In this document: positions 23,757-32,806 of the stretch, in pieces
Position numbering within the stretch: the first letter of the stretch is position 1
Layout: every line of letters begins with the position of its first letter
Origin: Peredibacter sp045999315
GTDB lineage: Bacteria; Bdellovibrionota; Bacteriovoracia; Bacteriovoracales; Bacteriovoracaceae
Length of the DNA: 64,000 nt
Direction: 5' to 3'
Assembly: GCF_045999315.1 (NCBI RefSeq)
Contig: NZ_CP174607.1
Coordinates: 2,480,001-2,544,000, forward strand
Notes under the pieces: generated by a model
Database searches by the model: none
What the model was told of the DNA's origin: nothing
The model's input: only the letters and a program-made list of their open reading frames with translations
Position numbers and translations under genes: made by a program

Positions 23757-24193
23757 GGTAGTTGCACCGAATGAATCGTTTTTGAAACCGGATCTATAAT
23801 GAGTTCGGCGTTGTTCTCTTTATAAAGCAGAAAACGACCTGCCGCTTTGCCGTGAGTTGGATAAGGCCTCATTTTTGAGACAGGGATTTTTGTTTTTAGC
23901 TTATCTAATGCCGGTTTTTCATTCGGAAATGTATAGTGGAGAGTCGTGAGGATCTTCTTTTCATTTACGCTCAGTTTAAGCGCATATTTTAATCCTTCTC
24001 TTTCCCAGTAATAATCTTTTCCTTCGACCAAATGCGCTTTGCCGAGAAGCTTTTCAATTTCAGTAAGAGTTGTTTTCTGTGGTTGCAGCTGACTTAAGGG
24101 AGGTGGTAATAAGTTTTGGACCTGTGTTTTCCAGGATGTCTCGGCCAAGACATTCAATGCCACAAATAGGGAAAAAATAAGGAACTTTGTCAT
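23753..24193 (-). CDS. Small exported protein coupled to the metallopeptidase
   Basis: 146 residues with a signal peptide (MTKFLIFSLFVALNVLAETS). The mature domain has alternating strands (KYALKLSVNEKKILTTLHYTF) and the LLGKAHLVEGKDYYWE turn common in small beta proteins of the SmpA/BamE fold; this likeness is weak. It overlaps the metallopeptidase start by 4 nt and may be its inhibitor or chaperone (inference). Confidence 0.7.
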   Translation of the reverse strand: MTKFLIFSLFVALNVLAETSWKTQVQNLLPPPLSQLQPQKTTLTEIEKLLGKAHLVEGKDYYWEREGLKYALKLSVNEKKILTTLHYTFPNEKPALDKLKTKIPVSKMRPYPTHGKAAGRFLLYKENNAELIIDPVSKTIHSVQLP

Positions 24194-24247
24194 AGCTCTC
24201 TTGTCGGATACTCCTCTTTAAAGCTTTAGTCTTAAAAGGGTAAGTTT

Positions 24248-25045
24248 ATGAAATTATTAATGATCATTCTTACTCTCTGGGCAGGGGTTGTTTGGGCCCA
24301 GGGGGAACCTGATCCCGAAGAGATTGAAACGGAAAAGAACATCGAGTCGCTTTTTGGCATTGATCGCAATCAAAAATTCTCGTTCCACCAACCGACGTAC
24401 TTTATCTTTGGTAATGATGATTTAAAGCTTCAATTTAGTTTTAAATACCGATTGGCCAAAACTTTTAATCTCTATTTTGCCTACTCACAAGTTATGTTCT
24501 GGGACATCTGGAAAGAGTCAAGGCCCTTTGAGGACGTGAATTATAGGCCGGAACTTTTTTATCGTTTGCTTGAGACAAAAACAGGAATTTTTCAAAGCTT
24601 CGATATTGGTTGGCTTCATACGTCCAATGGGCAAGATGAAGAGGACTCTCGTTCACTAGATCGGGTCTTTGTTCGTTCTAATATCGCCACGAAATTTCAC
24701 CGTCATCATTTTGGTGCCGTGATTATGCTTTATAATATTTATAATGAAGACGCGACCAATGAAGACATCGTTGATCATTATGGATATTGGGACGCTCTTT
24801 TTTACCTCTCTGATATTGTTCGTATAGAAAAGCAGCGAATGGATCTTGAAGTAAGGGCCTATGCTGGTAAAAAAATCTATGACCTTGATCAAGGTGCTTA
24901 TCAGATCGGTCTCGTTTATCGAGTGGGAAGTGATAACTTTAACCCCTCCATTTATTTTCAGCGATTCGAAGGATATGGCGAAAATTTACTTGGTTACAAC
25001 AAGCGACGCACGGAGCATCGCTTGGGTCTAATGCTGTACTTCTAA
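24248..25045 (+). CDS. pldA: Outer-membrane phospholipase A (OMPLA family)
   Basis: 265 residues: signal peptide, then a 12-strand-type beta barrel ending in Phe (LGLMLYF), as for BAM substrates. The active-site region HTSNG-x7-SRSLDR aligns with Escherichia coli HDSNG...SRSWNR: His124 and Ser126 match the catalytic His142 and Ser144, but the third residue, Asn156, is Asp138 here. Such enzymes hydrolyse outer-membrane phospholipids when activated by calcium and dimerisation. AAGGGTAAG precedes the ATG. Followed by another barrel gene. Confidence 0.83.
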   Translation: MKLLMIILTLWAGVVWAQGEPDPEEIETEKNIESLFGIDRNQKFSFHQPTYFIFGNDDLKLQFSFKYRLAKTFNLYFAYSQVMFWDIWKESRPFEDVNYRPELFYRLLETKTGIFQSFDIGWLHTSNGQDEEDSRSLDRVFVRSNIATKFHRHHFGAVIMLYNIYNEDATNEDIVDHYGYWDALFYLSDIVRIEKQRMDLEVRAYAGKKIYDLDQGAYQIGLVYRVGSDNFNPSIYFQRFEGYGENLLGYNKRRTEHRLGLMLYF

Positions 25046-25087
25046 GCATAAATGTTGTAGCGTTGTGCTCCTTATAGGAGAACATTT

Positions 25088-25789
25088 ATGCGATTTTTCG
25101 TTCTATTGGCGCTGCTGCTAAGCTCGCAGGCATTCGCGCAACTGACAAATGAATCAGAGCTTGCTTACGTTCAAACTGGTGGTAACTCCGACGTTCAAAC
25201 TGCCAACGCAAAGACCGTTAACATTTACAACTGGCCTCTTCACAAATTCACTTTTGGTGGTCACTACATTTATGGTGAGACCAATAATGGTGTTTCTGCC
25301 AGAAACTGGGACGCAAATGGTAGAGTCGAAAAATCCTTAAGTGACCATCTATCACTCACGTTGGGTGAAGTGATTGAAGGTAACAGATTCACTGGAATCA
25401 AGACTCGTTACAACTCCGATGTTGGTGCCAAGTATTATTACATCAAAACAGACATGAAGACCTTCTTCTCTGAATTGGGTTACCGATACACGATTGAAGA
25501 TCGTTATGCTCCGATTGAAAACACTTATGATAACAAGGGCCGTTTCTACAACGAGTGGAACCATAAAATCTCTGCCACGGTTCAGTACAAGTTCTGGCTT
25601 GAGTACATTCCAAACTTCACTGACTCACGAGACTACATGATTAACGGTGAGGCCTCTCTGACGTCGATTCTTAATTCGGTCTTTTCTTTGAAGGTGGCTT
25701 ATCTTGGGATGTATGATAATCGTCCGGCGTTTCTTGGATTCAAGAACTACGACTACACTCAGACCACATCTATTGTTGCTAAGTTTTAA
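25088..25789 (+). CDS. DUF481-family outer-membrane protein
   Basis: 233 residues with signal peptide (MRFFVLLALLLSSQAFA). The mature protein begins with ELAYVQTGGNSDVQT, characteristic of DUF481 (YdiY-like) barrels, continues with alternating aromatic strands and ends in Phe (SIVAKF). Probably an outer-membrane barrel; role unknown. AGGAG lies 6 nt before the ATG and codon choice suggests strong expression. Confidence 0.82.
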   Translation: MRFFVLLALLLSSQAFAQLTNESELAYVQTGGNSDVQTANAKTVNIYNWPLHKFTFGGHYIYGETNNGVSARNWDANGRVEKSLSDHLSLTLGEVIEGNRFTGIKTRYNSDVGAKYYYIKTDMKTFFSELGYRYTIEDRYAPIENTYDNKGRFYNEWNHKISATVQYKFWLEYIPNFTDSRDYMINGEASLTSILNSVFSLKVAYLGMYDNRPAFLGFKNYDYTQTTSIVAKF

Positions 25790-25790
25790 G

Positions 25791-25826
25791 AAAAAAAATG
25801 GGGAGCATGATTTTATTCATGCTCCC
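25791..25826 (-). terminator. Terminator of the Ser/Gly-tailed lipoprotein gene
   Basis: GGGAGCATGA and TCATGCTCCC form a 10-bp perfect stem with a 6-nt loop (25801-25826). On the minus strand it is followed by CA and a run of T (complement of 25791-25798). It may also act for the convergent DUF481 gene. Confidence 0.88.
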
Positions 25827-25833
25827 TGCGGTT

Positions 25834-27132
25834 TCAGACTCCTGAGCTAGAATCTAAACTGTCTCCGGTTGATGTCCCGGTGGAAGAAGAGCTTCCACTA
25901 CCTGAGGACGAACTTCCAGTAGTGGTAGTTGTTTCACTTGATGATGATGTTGAAGATGACGAAGAAGAAGTAGAGGCGCCGTCACTACGCCCACCAGTTG
26001 TCGAGCCACTTCCGCCGCCACTGGTTCTTCCCCCTGAAGATCCTCCTACGAATCCACCCACGAAGCCACCGACAAAGCCTCCACCTGTCCAGCCACTCGT
26101 TCTACCGCCAGACGAACCACCTGTTGTTCCACCTGTGGTGCTTTCTTCGGAGTGACCACCCGAGGTCCCGCCAGAAGTTCTGCCAGTTGAAGAACCACCA
26201 GACGAGCCACCTGAAACAGTACCATCATGGCCATCGGACACTGGTCCTTGTCCATCATCGGATTCGTTGGTGCCTCCACTTGTTGTTGTTCCGGTTGAAG
26301 GATCAACTTCTCCTGAAGAATCTGGTGCTGGACGGTCCTGGTCTTCATCTACTTCGGCTATTGGGCCCGGAATGTCATCGGTGACATAAGGATTACCTGG
26401 AGTCTCTGTGACTTTTTTGTAAGTGGCACAGACAATTGGGAGAGTTTGGAAAGCACGCCATTTTCCAAATGTTCCAACTGTGTCCGGTAGAGCTGTTTCT
26501 TCACTGATCCCTTGGATCATCATGACTCTGCCTTCAAGTTGAAGTCCTTGATCCGGCCCAAGTTTGGCAATGTGATCGGCCGGTTCACGGTCCTCACTTT
26601 GTAGATCTGAAAGGAATCGTCTGAAACTTATCACACGTTCATAGTGATAACTCCCTGAGAGGTCACCCAGTGGATAGAAGGCGCGACCACCAGACTGTGT
26701 GCTTGGATCAGAGTCCAGAGGAATAAGAAGTTTTCCAACCACGGCATAGGCCTCATTGATATCAATAAAGCCGTCTCCGTTAGTATCATCTTGCATCGTT
26801 GGACATCTGTCGCCGGTATAAACCCCTTGCATATGCCAGGCCTTTGGAGCTCCGGCAAAGAGTCTGAGATAAACGAAGAGCCTGTCCTCTTTTCGTGTAA
26901 AAGAAGCAGAACCGGGAATGGTTCCGACCAGATGTGAGTTCATCGTCTGGAAGTTTGCCTGGTAGAATCCATCAATGTTGGATCCATCAACTGCGGCCTC
27001 TTCTTGTCTTTCTACAATGTCTCCCCCTGTAGGTGCCTTACTGGACGAAGAAGAGTCATTTTCTCCGCAGGAAACAGCGAGGAGAGAAAGAACGGCGAGT
27101 GCAGGAAGAAACTTTTTACTAAATTTTTTCAT
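25834..27132 (-). CDS. Lipoprotein with EF-hand-like loop and long Ser/Gly/Thr tail
   Basis: 432 residues. Lipobox LAVSC, then a domain shared with the window-edge lipoprotein (1-731): GFYQANFQTMN, WHMQGVYTGDRCPT, DDTNGDGFIDINE (EF-hand-like) and LLIPLD. From about residue 270 the sequence is almost only Ser, Gly and Thr with repeats such as GGFVGGFVGG and SSSSS. The tail may span the wall or be a glycan acceptor. No function is known. It starts 12 nt after the glutaminase-like gene, so both are in one operon. Confidence 0.8.
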   Translation of the reverse strand: MKKFSKKFLPALAVLSLLAVSCGENDSSSSSKAPTGGDIVERQEEAAVDGSNIDGFYQANFQTMNSHLVGTIPGSASFTRKEDRLFVYLRLFAGAPKAWHMQGVYTGDRCPTMQDDTNGDGFIDINEAYAVVGKLLIPLDSDPSTQSGGRAFYPLGDLSGSYHYERVISFRRFLSDLQSEDREPADHIAKLGPDQGLQLEGRVMMIQGISEETALPDTVGTFGKWRAFQTLPIVCATYKKVTETPGNPYVTDDIPGPIAEVDEDQDRPAPDSSGEVDPSTGTTTSGGTNESDDGQGPVSDGHDGTVSGGSSGGSSTGRTSGGTSGGHSEESTTGGTTGGSSGGRTSGWTGGGFVGGFVGGFVGGSSGGRTSGGGSGSTTGGRSDGASTSSSSSSTSSSSETTTTTGSSSSGSGSSSSTGTSTGDSLDSSSGV

Positions 27133-27144
27133 GACATTCTCTCC

Positions 27145-28005
27145 TTAAATTCTTTCGTCGAAGGCCTCTAAGTAAGCACCTCTGACTTCATCCATGTTGA
27201 ATTTATCTTTTCGATATCCCCAGGCATCGTACATCTGAAGATCCGCCGGCTGATATGTGTACATGTGAGTGCGAATGATGTAGCACTCGCCTGAGTAAGG
27301 GAAATCTGCATACTCGCTATACTTTGTGATGATCGGACAAGGAGCATCGTTGCGCATGAAGATGTTTGTCCATTTTGTGAATTCAATCGGTCCGCGGGTG
27401 TATTTTACGTCCATCACACGTTCAACCACTTTGTCTCCTTCTTTCACGTGCACATAAGGAGCAATGTGGAACCACCATTCAAAGTTGTAACGACGAATGT
27501 AAGTACGAGTGAAGAAGATCAGGATCTTGTTTGATTTTAGACTGTGTTTTTTCCACCATTCGTAAGACCAAATCATGGCACGGTTAAAACATTGAGAATC
27601 TTTTGGATTATAGCGTGCTTCTTTGAAATACTTCTTGGCCGTTGCCATGTCCTTAATGGTGGTCGGAACATACTCATTCTCATTGTTCACATTCATTGGT
27701 GTGAAAAACTTTTCTTCTTCTTGAGATTCAGGGATGGGGGACTCTGTCACCTTCATCTCCGTAATGAAGCGATCATCATCCATCTTGAGATTAAACCAGC
27801 GTCTCACTGATTTTTCCGCGGCGAATTTCTTTAGAAGGGCCTGATCATCTCTTCTCACTTTCACCACGTGGCCGCTGGTGAGAAAGACCAGAATTTCATC
27901 TTGAGAAGTTTTACCGTAATCAATGTCGTAAATTTGAGTCGTAAGTTGAGTACCAGCGAAGAGAGGCAAGCTCAGGAAACAAAACAATAGTCCGAAAACA
28001 CGCAT
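27145..28005 (-). CDS. Exported protein-glutaminase-like (papain-fold) protein
   Basis: About 286 residues with signal peptide (MRVFGLLFCFLSLPLFAG). A Cys-His-Asp set with the spacing of bacterial protein glutaminases/transglutaminase-fold enzymes is visible: Cys139 (DSQCFNRAMIWSYEWW), His180 (WWFHIAPYVHV) and Asp199 (RVMDVKYTRGP). Such enzymes deamidate protein glutamines outside the cell. Assignment is by motif only. Start 28005 is preceded by GGAGGG at 4 nt. It is upstream of and 12 nt from the Ser/Gly lipoprotein. Confidence 0.65.
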   Translation of the reverse strand: MRVFGLLFCFLSLPLFAGTQLTTQIYDIDYGKTSQDEILVFLTSGHVVKVRRDDQALLKKFAAEKSVRRWFNLKMDDDRFITEMKVTESPIPESQEEEKFFTPMNVNNENEYVPTTIKDMATAKKYFKEARYNPKDSQCFNRAMIWSYEWWKKHSLKSNKILIFFTRTYIRRYNFEWWFHIAPYVHVKEGDKVVERVMDVKYTRGPIEFTKWTNIFMRNDAPCPIITKYSEYADFPYSGECYIIRTHMYTYQPADLQMYDAWGYRKDKFNMDEVRGAYLEAFDERI

Positions 28006-28017
28006 AGAACCCTCCAT

Positions 28018-28298
28018 TGTTTTCTACGTACGAACAGCCCATGTATCATGTGAAGATGACCTTTTCTTGTCTACTTAAGCTCTCTCTTTAGATTCTGAAA
28101 GATGGGCGCAAAGATGGAGTTCCTGAATCTGGAAAATATGCACCAAGTTTTTTAATCGTTTTGATTTTCAGTTGATGGAGGATTTTGCGGATGAGCACAT
28201 GCAAGCCATTAAATGCTCCGATTCCTTCTTCGCTAGTCAGCGTCGAGGCCAAAAAAAATTGAAATCTTCTGACAAAGAGGTTTAATGATCAGGTTTTC
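28018..28298. other. Intergenic stretch before the permease
   Basis: No gene with start and ribosome-binding site is seen. On the minus strand about 66 codons are open (roughly 28290 to 28092) without a start, containing LTSEEGIGAFNGLHVLIRK; this could be a gene remnant or chance. The permease promoter lies at the right end. Confidence 0.35.
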
Positions 28299-28328
28299 TT
28301 GCCAATCGCCAAAAGAAATTTCTAGAAT
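28299..28328 (+). promoter_or_regulatory. Putative promoter of the permease gene
   Basis: TTGCCA (28299-28304), an 18-nt spacer and TAGAAT (28323-28328) lie about 30 nt before the ATG at 28361. Confidence 0.5.
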
Positions 28329-28360
28329 TATCTGTGCCCCCATAAAACAAAGAGAGAACA

Positions 28361-29725
28361 ATGTCGAAAGAACTGGTTCGAGGTCTGACCCTCGTTGATG
28401 CCGCCTCTATTGTCGTAGGAAGTATTATTGGAACCGGTGTTTTTTTGAAGACGGCCACGATGTCGAGCTTAGTCGGTAGTCCTGGAATGGTTCTGGTTAT
28501 TTGGGTGGTTGCCGGGCTTTTGTCTCTCGCGGGTGCTTTGGCCTATTCTGAACTTGGTACTCTCATGCCGGATGCCGGTGGAGAGTATATCTATCTTAAA
28601 GAGGGCTATGGTGATATCTGGGCCTTCCTCTATGGATGGATGAGATTTTGGATTGGTTCTCCCGGTTCAATTGCCGCCTATGCTGTAGGTGGCATGACTT
28701 TTTTAAGTGGGGCGGTTGATCTCTCCATCGTCGGTGGCAGGGCCTCTGCCTCGGTGATTGTGATTATTCTCTTTTCATCTTTAAACTGTTTAAGTGTTGC
28801 CTTTGGTGGTCGCCTGCAGGCGATCATGACTGGACTTAAAATTCTCATCATTGTCGGACTGTCCGCGGGGATTTTCTTGTTCTCAAGTGGTGGAAGCTTT
28901 TCTCATTTTACTGAAACGACACCTGCCATTTCTGGATTCACTGGTTGGTCGGCCTTTGGTGCCGCAACTCTTGCTGCTCTTTGGGCCTATGATGGATGGA
29001 ACAACCTGCCGATGGTGGCCGGTGAAATAAAAAATCCGCAAAAAAATATTCCCTTATCATTAGGGCTAGGAATGTTGGTGATTCTCGCCATTTATTGTGT
29101 GGCGAACGTGGCCTACTTCTATGCGCTTCCTTTCACTGAGGTGCTGAGTTCCAACTCAGACGCCTTTCCGAACGCCTATCCAGTGGCCACTAAAGCGGCC
29201 ATGACTTTCCTTGGGACTTCAGGGATCACTATTCTTTCTGCGGCCTTCGTTTTTTCTGCTCTGGGTGCCATGAATGGCTCTATCCTTGCCGGAGCACGAG
29301 TTCCTTATGCCATGGCAAAGGACGGTCTCTTCTTTAAGCAACTGGCCAATGTAAATGATGTGACGCTCGTTCCAGTTGTTTCCATCATCATTCAAGGAAT
29401 TGTCTCTATGCTTCTCGCGTTGTCGGGAACATTCGATCAGCTCACCAACTATGTGGTTTTCTCTTCATGGATCTTTTATGCCATGGTGACAGGGGTGGTG
29501 TTTGTGCTTAGAAAACGTAGACCTGATGCACACCGTTCATATAAGACCTTGGGCTATCCTGTTGTTCCGATTATCTTTATCGTTCTCGCTCTTTTACTTT
29601 TGGTGAACACTGTTTGGACCAGCCCGAGAGAATCTCTTATCGGTCTTGCTTTCATTCTTTCTGGAGTCCCTGTGTTTTTTCTTTTCAAAAGAAAGAACAT
29701 TCGTTCATTGGGTCGAGTCAATTAG
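28361..29725 (+). CDS. APC-superfamily amino-acid permease
   Basis: 454 residues with about twelve transmembrane segments. The first helix carries the substrate-binding GSIIGTGVFLK typical of the APC/LAT group, and EYIYLKEGYGD follows helix 2, as in SteT-like exchangers. It moves amino acids across the inner membrane; the specific substrate is not deducible. GAGAG lies upstream of the ATG. The multi-PAS kinase begins 61 nt after its stop. Confidence 0.86.
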   Translation: MSKELVRGLTLVDAASIVVGSIIGTGVFLKTATMSSLVGSPGMVLVIWVVAGLLSLAGALAYSELGTLMPDAGGEYIYLKEGYGDIWAFLYGWMRFWIGSPGSIAAYAVGGMTFLSGAVDLSIVGGRASASVIVIILFSSLNCLSVAFGGRLQAIMTGLKILIIVGLSAGIFLFSSGGSFSHFTETTPAISGFTGWSAFGAATLAALWAYDGWNNLPMVAGEIKNPQKNIPLSLGLGMLVILAIYCVANVAYFYALPFTEVLSSNSDAFPNAYPVATKAAMTFLGTSGITILSAAFVFSALGAMNGSILAGARVPYAMAKDGLFFKQLANVNDVTLVPVVSIIIQGIVSMLLALSGTFDQLTNYVVFSSWIFYAMVTGVVFVLRKRRPDAHRSYKTLGYPVVPIIFIVLALLLLVNTVWTSPRESLIGLAFILSGVPVFFLFKRKNIRSLGRVN

Positions 29726-29786
29726 CGCAAAGCAATTCAATTCAAATTAAGGTGCTTCTTCACTCCCTCAATGCGAAATAGGCGGA

Positions 29787-32240
29787 GTGAAGAAGACTGA
29801 ATCAGCTCTCAACTCAGAGGCCCTATTCAAAAGGATGGAGCATACCATTCTATGGTCTGTGGATCTAACGAACCATCGTCTTAAAGATTTCAGTCCGAAT
29901 GCTTTGGCGATCATTGGCCTTGTTCAAGGTCACAATATCCTGGATTATATTCATTCCGTCGATCATCAGCAGGTGAAAAAATGTTTTCAACGTGTACAGG
30001 AAGTACATCAGTTGGTGATGCAGCACCGATTTTTTAAAAAAGACGGACAAAGTGTTTGGTTTCAGACGGAACTGAGTTTCAATGAAAAAGACCATGAAAT
30101 AGTGGGGCTTTCTCAAGACATTAGTGAGGTTAAAAGTGGTTTTGGCAGTGCCAATGTCCCAGGAGAAAGAGACAAACTGCGAGGAATTTTCCAGTTCTCA
30201 ACGGACCTTATCTGTATTGCAGGAGTGGATGGAACTTTTAGAGAAATCAATCCGGCCTTCGAGAAGACATTGGGTTATTCCGAGCATGAACTTTTGAGTC
30301 GAAGGTTTCTGGATTTCATTCATCCTGATGATGTTGCACCAACATTGGAAGTGTTGAAGGCCCTGGATGAAGGAGTCGTGATTAAGGATTTTGAAAACCG
30401 TTACAGAAAAAAAGACGGAAGCTATGTTTGGTTGTCATGGATGGGCCATCCTATTCCTGGAACCGATCTTGTTTATTCCATTGCTCGCGACATATCTGAG
30501 AAAAAACGGGCGGTCATGGCCCTGGAAGATTTGATTAAGGAGACCTCCAGTGAACTTGTGAAGTCAAGGGAGTTTTTAAATCTCGTCATCGAGAATGTGC
30601 CTCACATGATGTTTATAAAAGACGCTAAAGAGTTACGGTTCGTCCATTTTAATAGGGCGGGTGAAGAGCTATTGGGGTACAGCAAGGACGACATGCTAGG
30701 GAAAAACGATTATGACTTTTTCCCAAAAGAGCAGGCCGATTTTTTTACCCAAAAAGATCGGGAAGTTTTACTAAGTAAAAAACTAGTTCATATCTCAGAA
30801 GAAGAAATCAATACCAAAAGTGGCAAGAAGTTTTTAAGAACCAAAAAGGTCCCGCTCTTGAATGAAAAGGGCGAGCCCATCTACCTATTGGGCTTTTCTG
30901 AAGACATCACGGATTGGAAGACCGGCGAGAAAATGCGATTAGAAATGGCCCGTGAGCAGACCCTTAGTAAAGAGAGAGAACGTTCTCGAGAAAAGGCGGT
31001 CTTCCTGGCCAATGTAAGCTCTGCCCTGGCCTCGTCGTTAGAATTTCGAGAGACCTTGGATAAATTATCTAAGACCATGGTTCCTTTCTTAGGGGACTGG
31101 TGTTCGATTCTCTTTATTAAAGAAGATGGAACCATTGAAAGAGTGGCGCTCCATCACTGGGACCCTGAAATGCAAGTGTGGCTGGATAAACTTTCTCAGT
31201 ATCCCGGTCTTCGCACAATTTTAAATTCACCTCATTTTCACGAGACCCTTAAAACCGGCAAATCTCATCTCTTGCCGAAAATCTCGGACGAAGAAATGGA
31301 TCTGCTGGCCCTGGACAAAGAACATGTAAAAATCCTCCAGCATCTTGGTACTCATTCTGCAATGGCCGTCCCCATGGTTTATGGCGACAAGATTTATGGT
31401 GCCATTTCTTTGAACCTCTCAGATAAAAACAGAAACTACGATCAGGAACATCTTTTGATCGCGGAAGAAGTTGGGAGGAAGGCAGGGCTGGCCATTGAAA
31501 ACTCTCTTCTTTATCGGACCGCTCAAAAAGCGATCGCCGCTCGAGATGAGTTTCTTTCCATTGCTTCCCATGAATTAAAAACGCCAGTAACGTCGATCAA
31601 ACTTCTGCTTCAGATGACAAGGAAGTCCATCAATCAAGAAAAGGGAGGAGTGCCTGTTCCTTCAAAACTTGCTCAGACTCTTGATCTGGCCACTGATCAG
31701 GTCAACCGATTGACCACCCTCATTGAAGATCTTCTGGATGTCTCGCGAATCGAAATGGGAAAAATAGTTTATAAGTTTCTCCCGATGGATTTCTCTAGGC
31801 TCGTGACTGAGATGTGTGACCGATATCGCGAGCATTTAAAGACCTTTCACTGTGAGATGGAGTGCCATATTGAGAAGGAGCTTACTATTTTGGGTGATCG
31901 GATGCGAATGGAACAAGTGATCATCAACCTTCTTACCAATGCCGCCAAATACGGCGGACAAAGACCTGTGACCGTGAGTCTTAAAAAGAAACAAAATGTG
32001 GCCTGTCTGGAAGTCACTGACCAAGGAATGGGAATTCCGGAAGATAAATTAGAAAAAGTATTTAATCGATTTGAGAGGGCAGTGGATGGCAGCAATATTT
32101 CTGGTCTAGGGCTTGGTCTTTATATCTCCCGAGAAATTGTCGAGGCCCATGCGGGAAAAATTAGTGTCACAAGTGAAGTCGGAAAAGGATCAACATTTAC
32201 AGTCGAAATACCAATATTTTTAGGGAACGCAACAACATGA
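29787..32240 (+). CDS. PAS-PAS-PAS-GAF sensor histidine kinase
   Basis: 817 residues, cytoplasmic. Three PAS domains (about 15-110, 130-235, 265-375), a GAF domain (about 410-585), HisKA with His595 (IASHELKTPVTSI) and HATPase with N (LLTNAAKYGG), G1 (DQGMGIP), F and G2 (GLGLGLYI) boxes. The start is GTG at 29787 overlapping GGAG; an ATG at 29835 is possible and would trim the first PAS. Its stop overlaps the next ATG by 4 nt. No cognate regulator adjoins. Confidence 0.88.
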   Translation: MKKTESALNSEALFKRMEHTILWSVDLTNHRLKDFSPNALAIIGLVQGHNILDYIHSVDHQQVKKCFQRVQEVHQLVMQHRFFKKDGQSVWFQTELSFNEKDHEIVGLSQDISEVKSGFGSANVPGERDKLRGIFQFSTDLICIAGVDGTFREINPAFEKTLGYSEHELLSRRFLDFIHPDDVAPTLEVLKALDEGVVIKDFENRYRKKDGSYVWLSWMGHPIPGTDLVYSIARDISEKKRAVMALEDLIKETSSELVKSREFLNLVIENVPHMMFIKDAKELRFVHFNRAGEELLGYSKDDMLGKNDYDFFPKEQADFFTQKDREVLLSKKLVHISEEEINTKSGKKFLRTKKVPLLNEKGEPIYLLGFSEDITDWKTGEKMRLEMAREQTLSKERERSREKAVFLANVSSALASSLEFRETLDKLSKTMVPFLGDWCSILFIKEDGTIERVALHHWDPEMQVWLDKLSQYPGLRTILNSPHFHETLKTGKSHLLPKISDEEMDLLALDKEHVKILQHLGTHSAMAVPMVYGDKIYGAISLNLSDKNRNYDQEHLLIAEEVGRKAGLAIENSLLYRTAQKAIAARDEFLSIASHELKTPVTSIKLLLQMTRKSINQEKGGVPVPSKLAQTLDLATDQVNRLTTLIEDLLDVSRIEMGKIVYKFLPMDFSRLVTEMCDRYREHLKTFHCEMECHIEKELTILGDRMRMEQVIINLLTNAAKYGGQRPVTVSLKKKQNVACLEVTDQGMGIPEDKLEKVFNRFERAVDGSNISGLGLGLYISREIVEAHAGKISVTSEVGKGSTFTVEIPIFLGNATT

Positions 32241-32806
32241 AAACTTTTATTCTCTTTTTGCTTTTCTCGACATTCAGTTTCGCCGGTGAACAAAAAATGG
32301 CCTTGATCACTTCAGAGTTTGATGAGGACATTAAGACCTTTTATCTCATGACGGACGATCAGCACGTGATCGAAGGCATCCGCTATGTGACCACTCGTCC
32401 TCCAGGTGGAATTGTTGAAGACAGGATCATTCTAGCGGAGGACATTTTAGATGATGGAGTTGTGTTGGAGGAGCGCAATGGGATGGAGGCGGTTCGGTTA
32501 GGCGTCGAGAGATTTTCTCTTGAGACCGGAGGAACAATTAAACTGACTTATTTATTTAATGGCATCACAGGTGAAAGAAAGATCCAGCGTTTGCTGCTTA
32601 AGAAAAATGATCAGCATTTTCTCATGACGGATTTGGCGCACAAAAATGTTAACCGATTATTTCTGGTGGCAAACCGTTCTCGTGTTTTTGGGATTGTGGG
32701 AATCAAAGAGATCCTGACTTATTGGTCGGACACAGAGGACCTTTCAGTTTTCTTCCAACTGGATAATTATGATTTTTTACTAGGAGGTACCTATGTATCC
32801 AAATAG
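32237..32806 (+). CDS. Exported protein coupled to the kinase gene
   Basis: 189 residues, signal peptide MKTFILFLLFSTFSFAG. The mature part is acidic and strand-rich with no recognised domain. It overlaps the kinase stop (ATGA) and its end overlaps the BON gene by 14 nt, so the three are translated together. A periplasmic input partner for the soluble kinase is unlikely without a membrane link, so the functional tie is open. Confidence 0.72.
   Translation: MKTFILFLLFSTFSFAGEQKMALITSEFDEDIKTFYLMTDDQHVIEGIRYVTTRPPGGIVEDRIILAEDILDDGVVLEERNGMEAVRLGVERFSLETGGTIKLTYLFNGITGERKIQRLLLKKNDQHFLMTDLAHKNVNRLFLVANRSRVFGIVGIKEILTYWSDTEDLSVFFQLDNYDFLLGGTYVSK

Noticed and set aside
26041..26110. CRISPR-like short repeats
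   Set aside because: The repeats are codon repeats of Gly/Val/Ser in the lipoprotein tail, without spacers.
25880..26384. Pro/His-rich plus-strand frames
   Set aside because: They are the reverse of the Ser/Gly/Thr low-complexity tail of the minus-strand lipoprotein; composition alone keeps them open.
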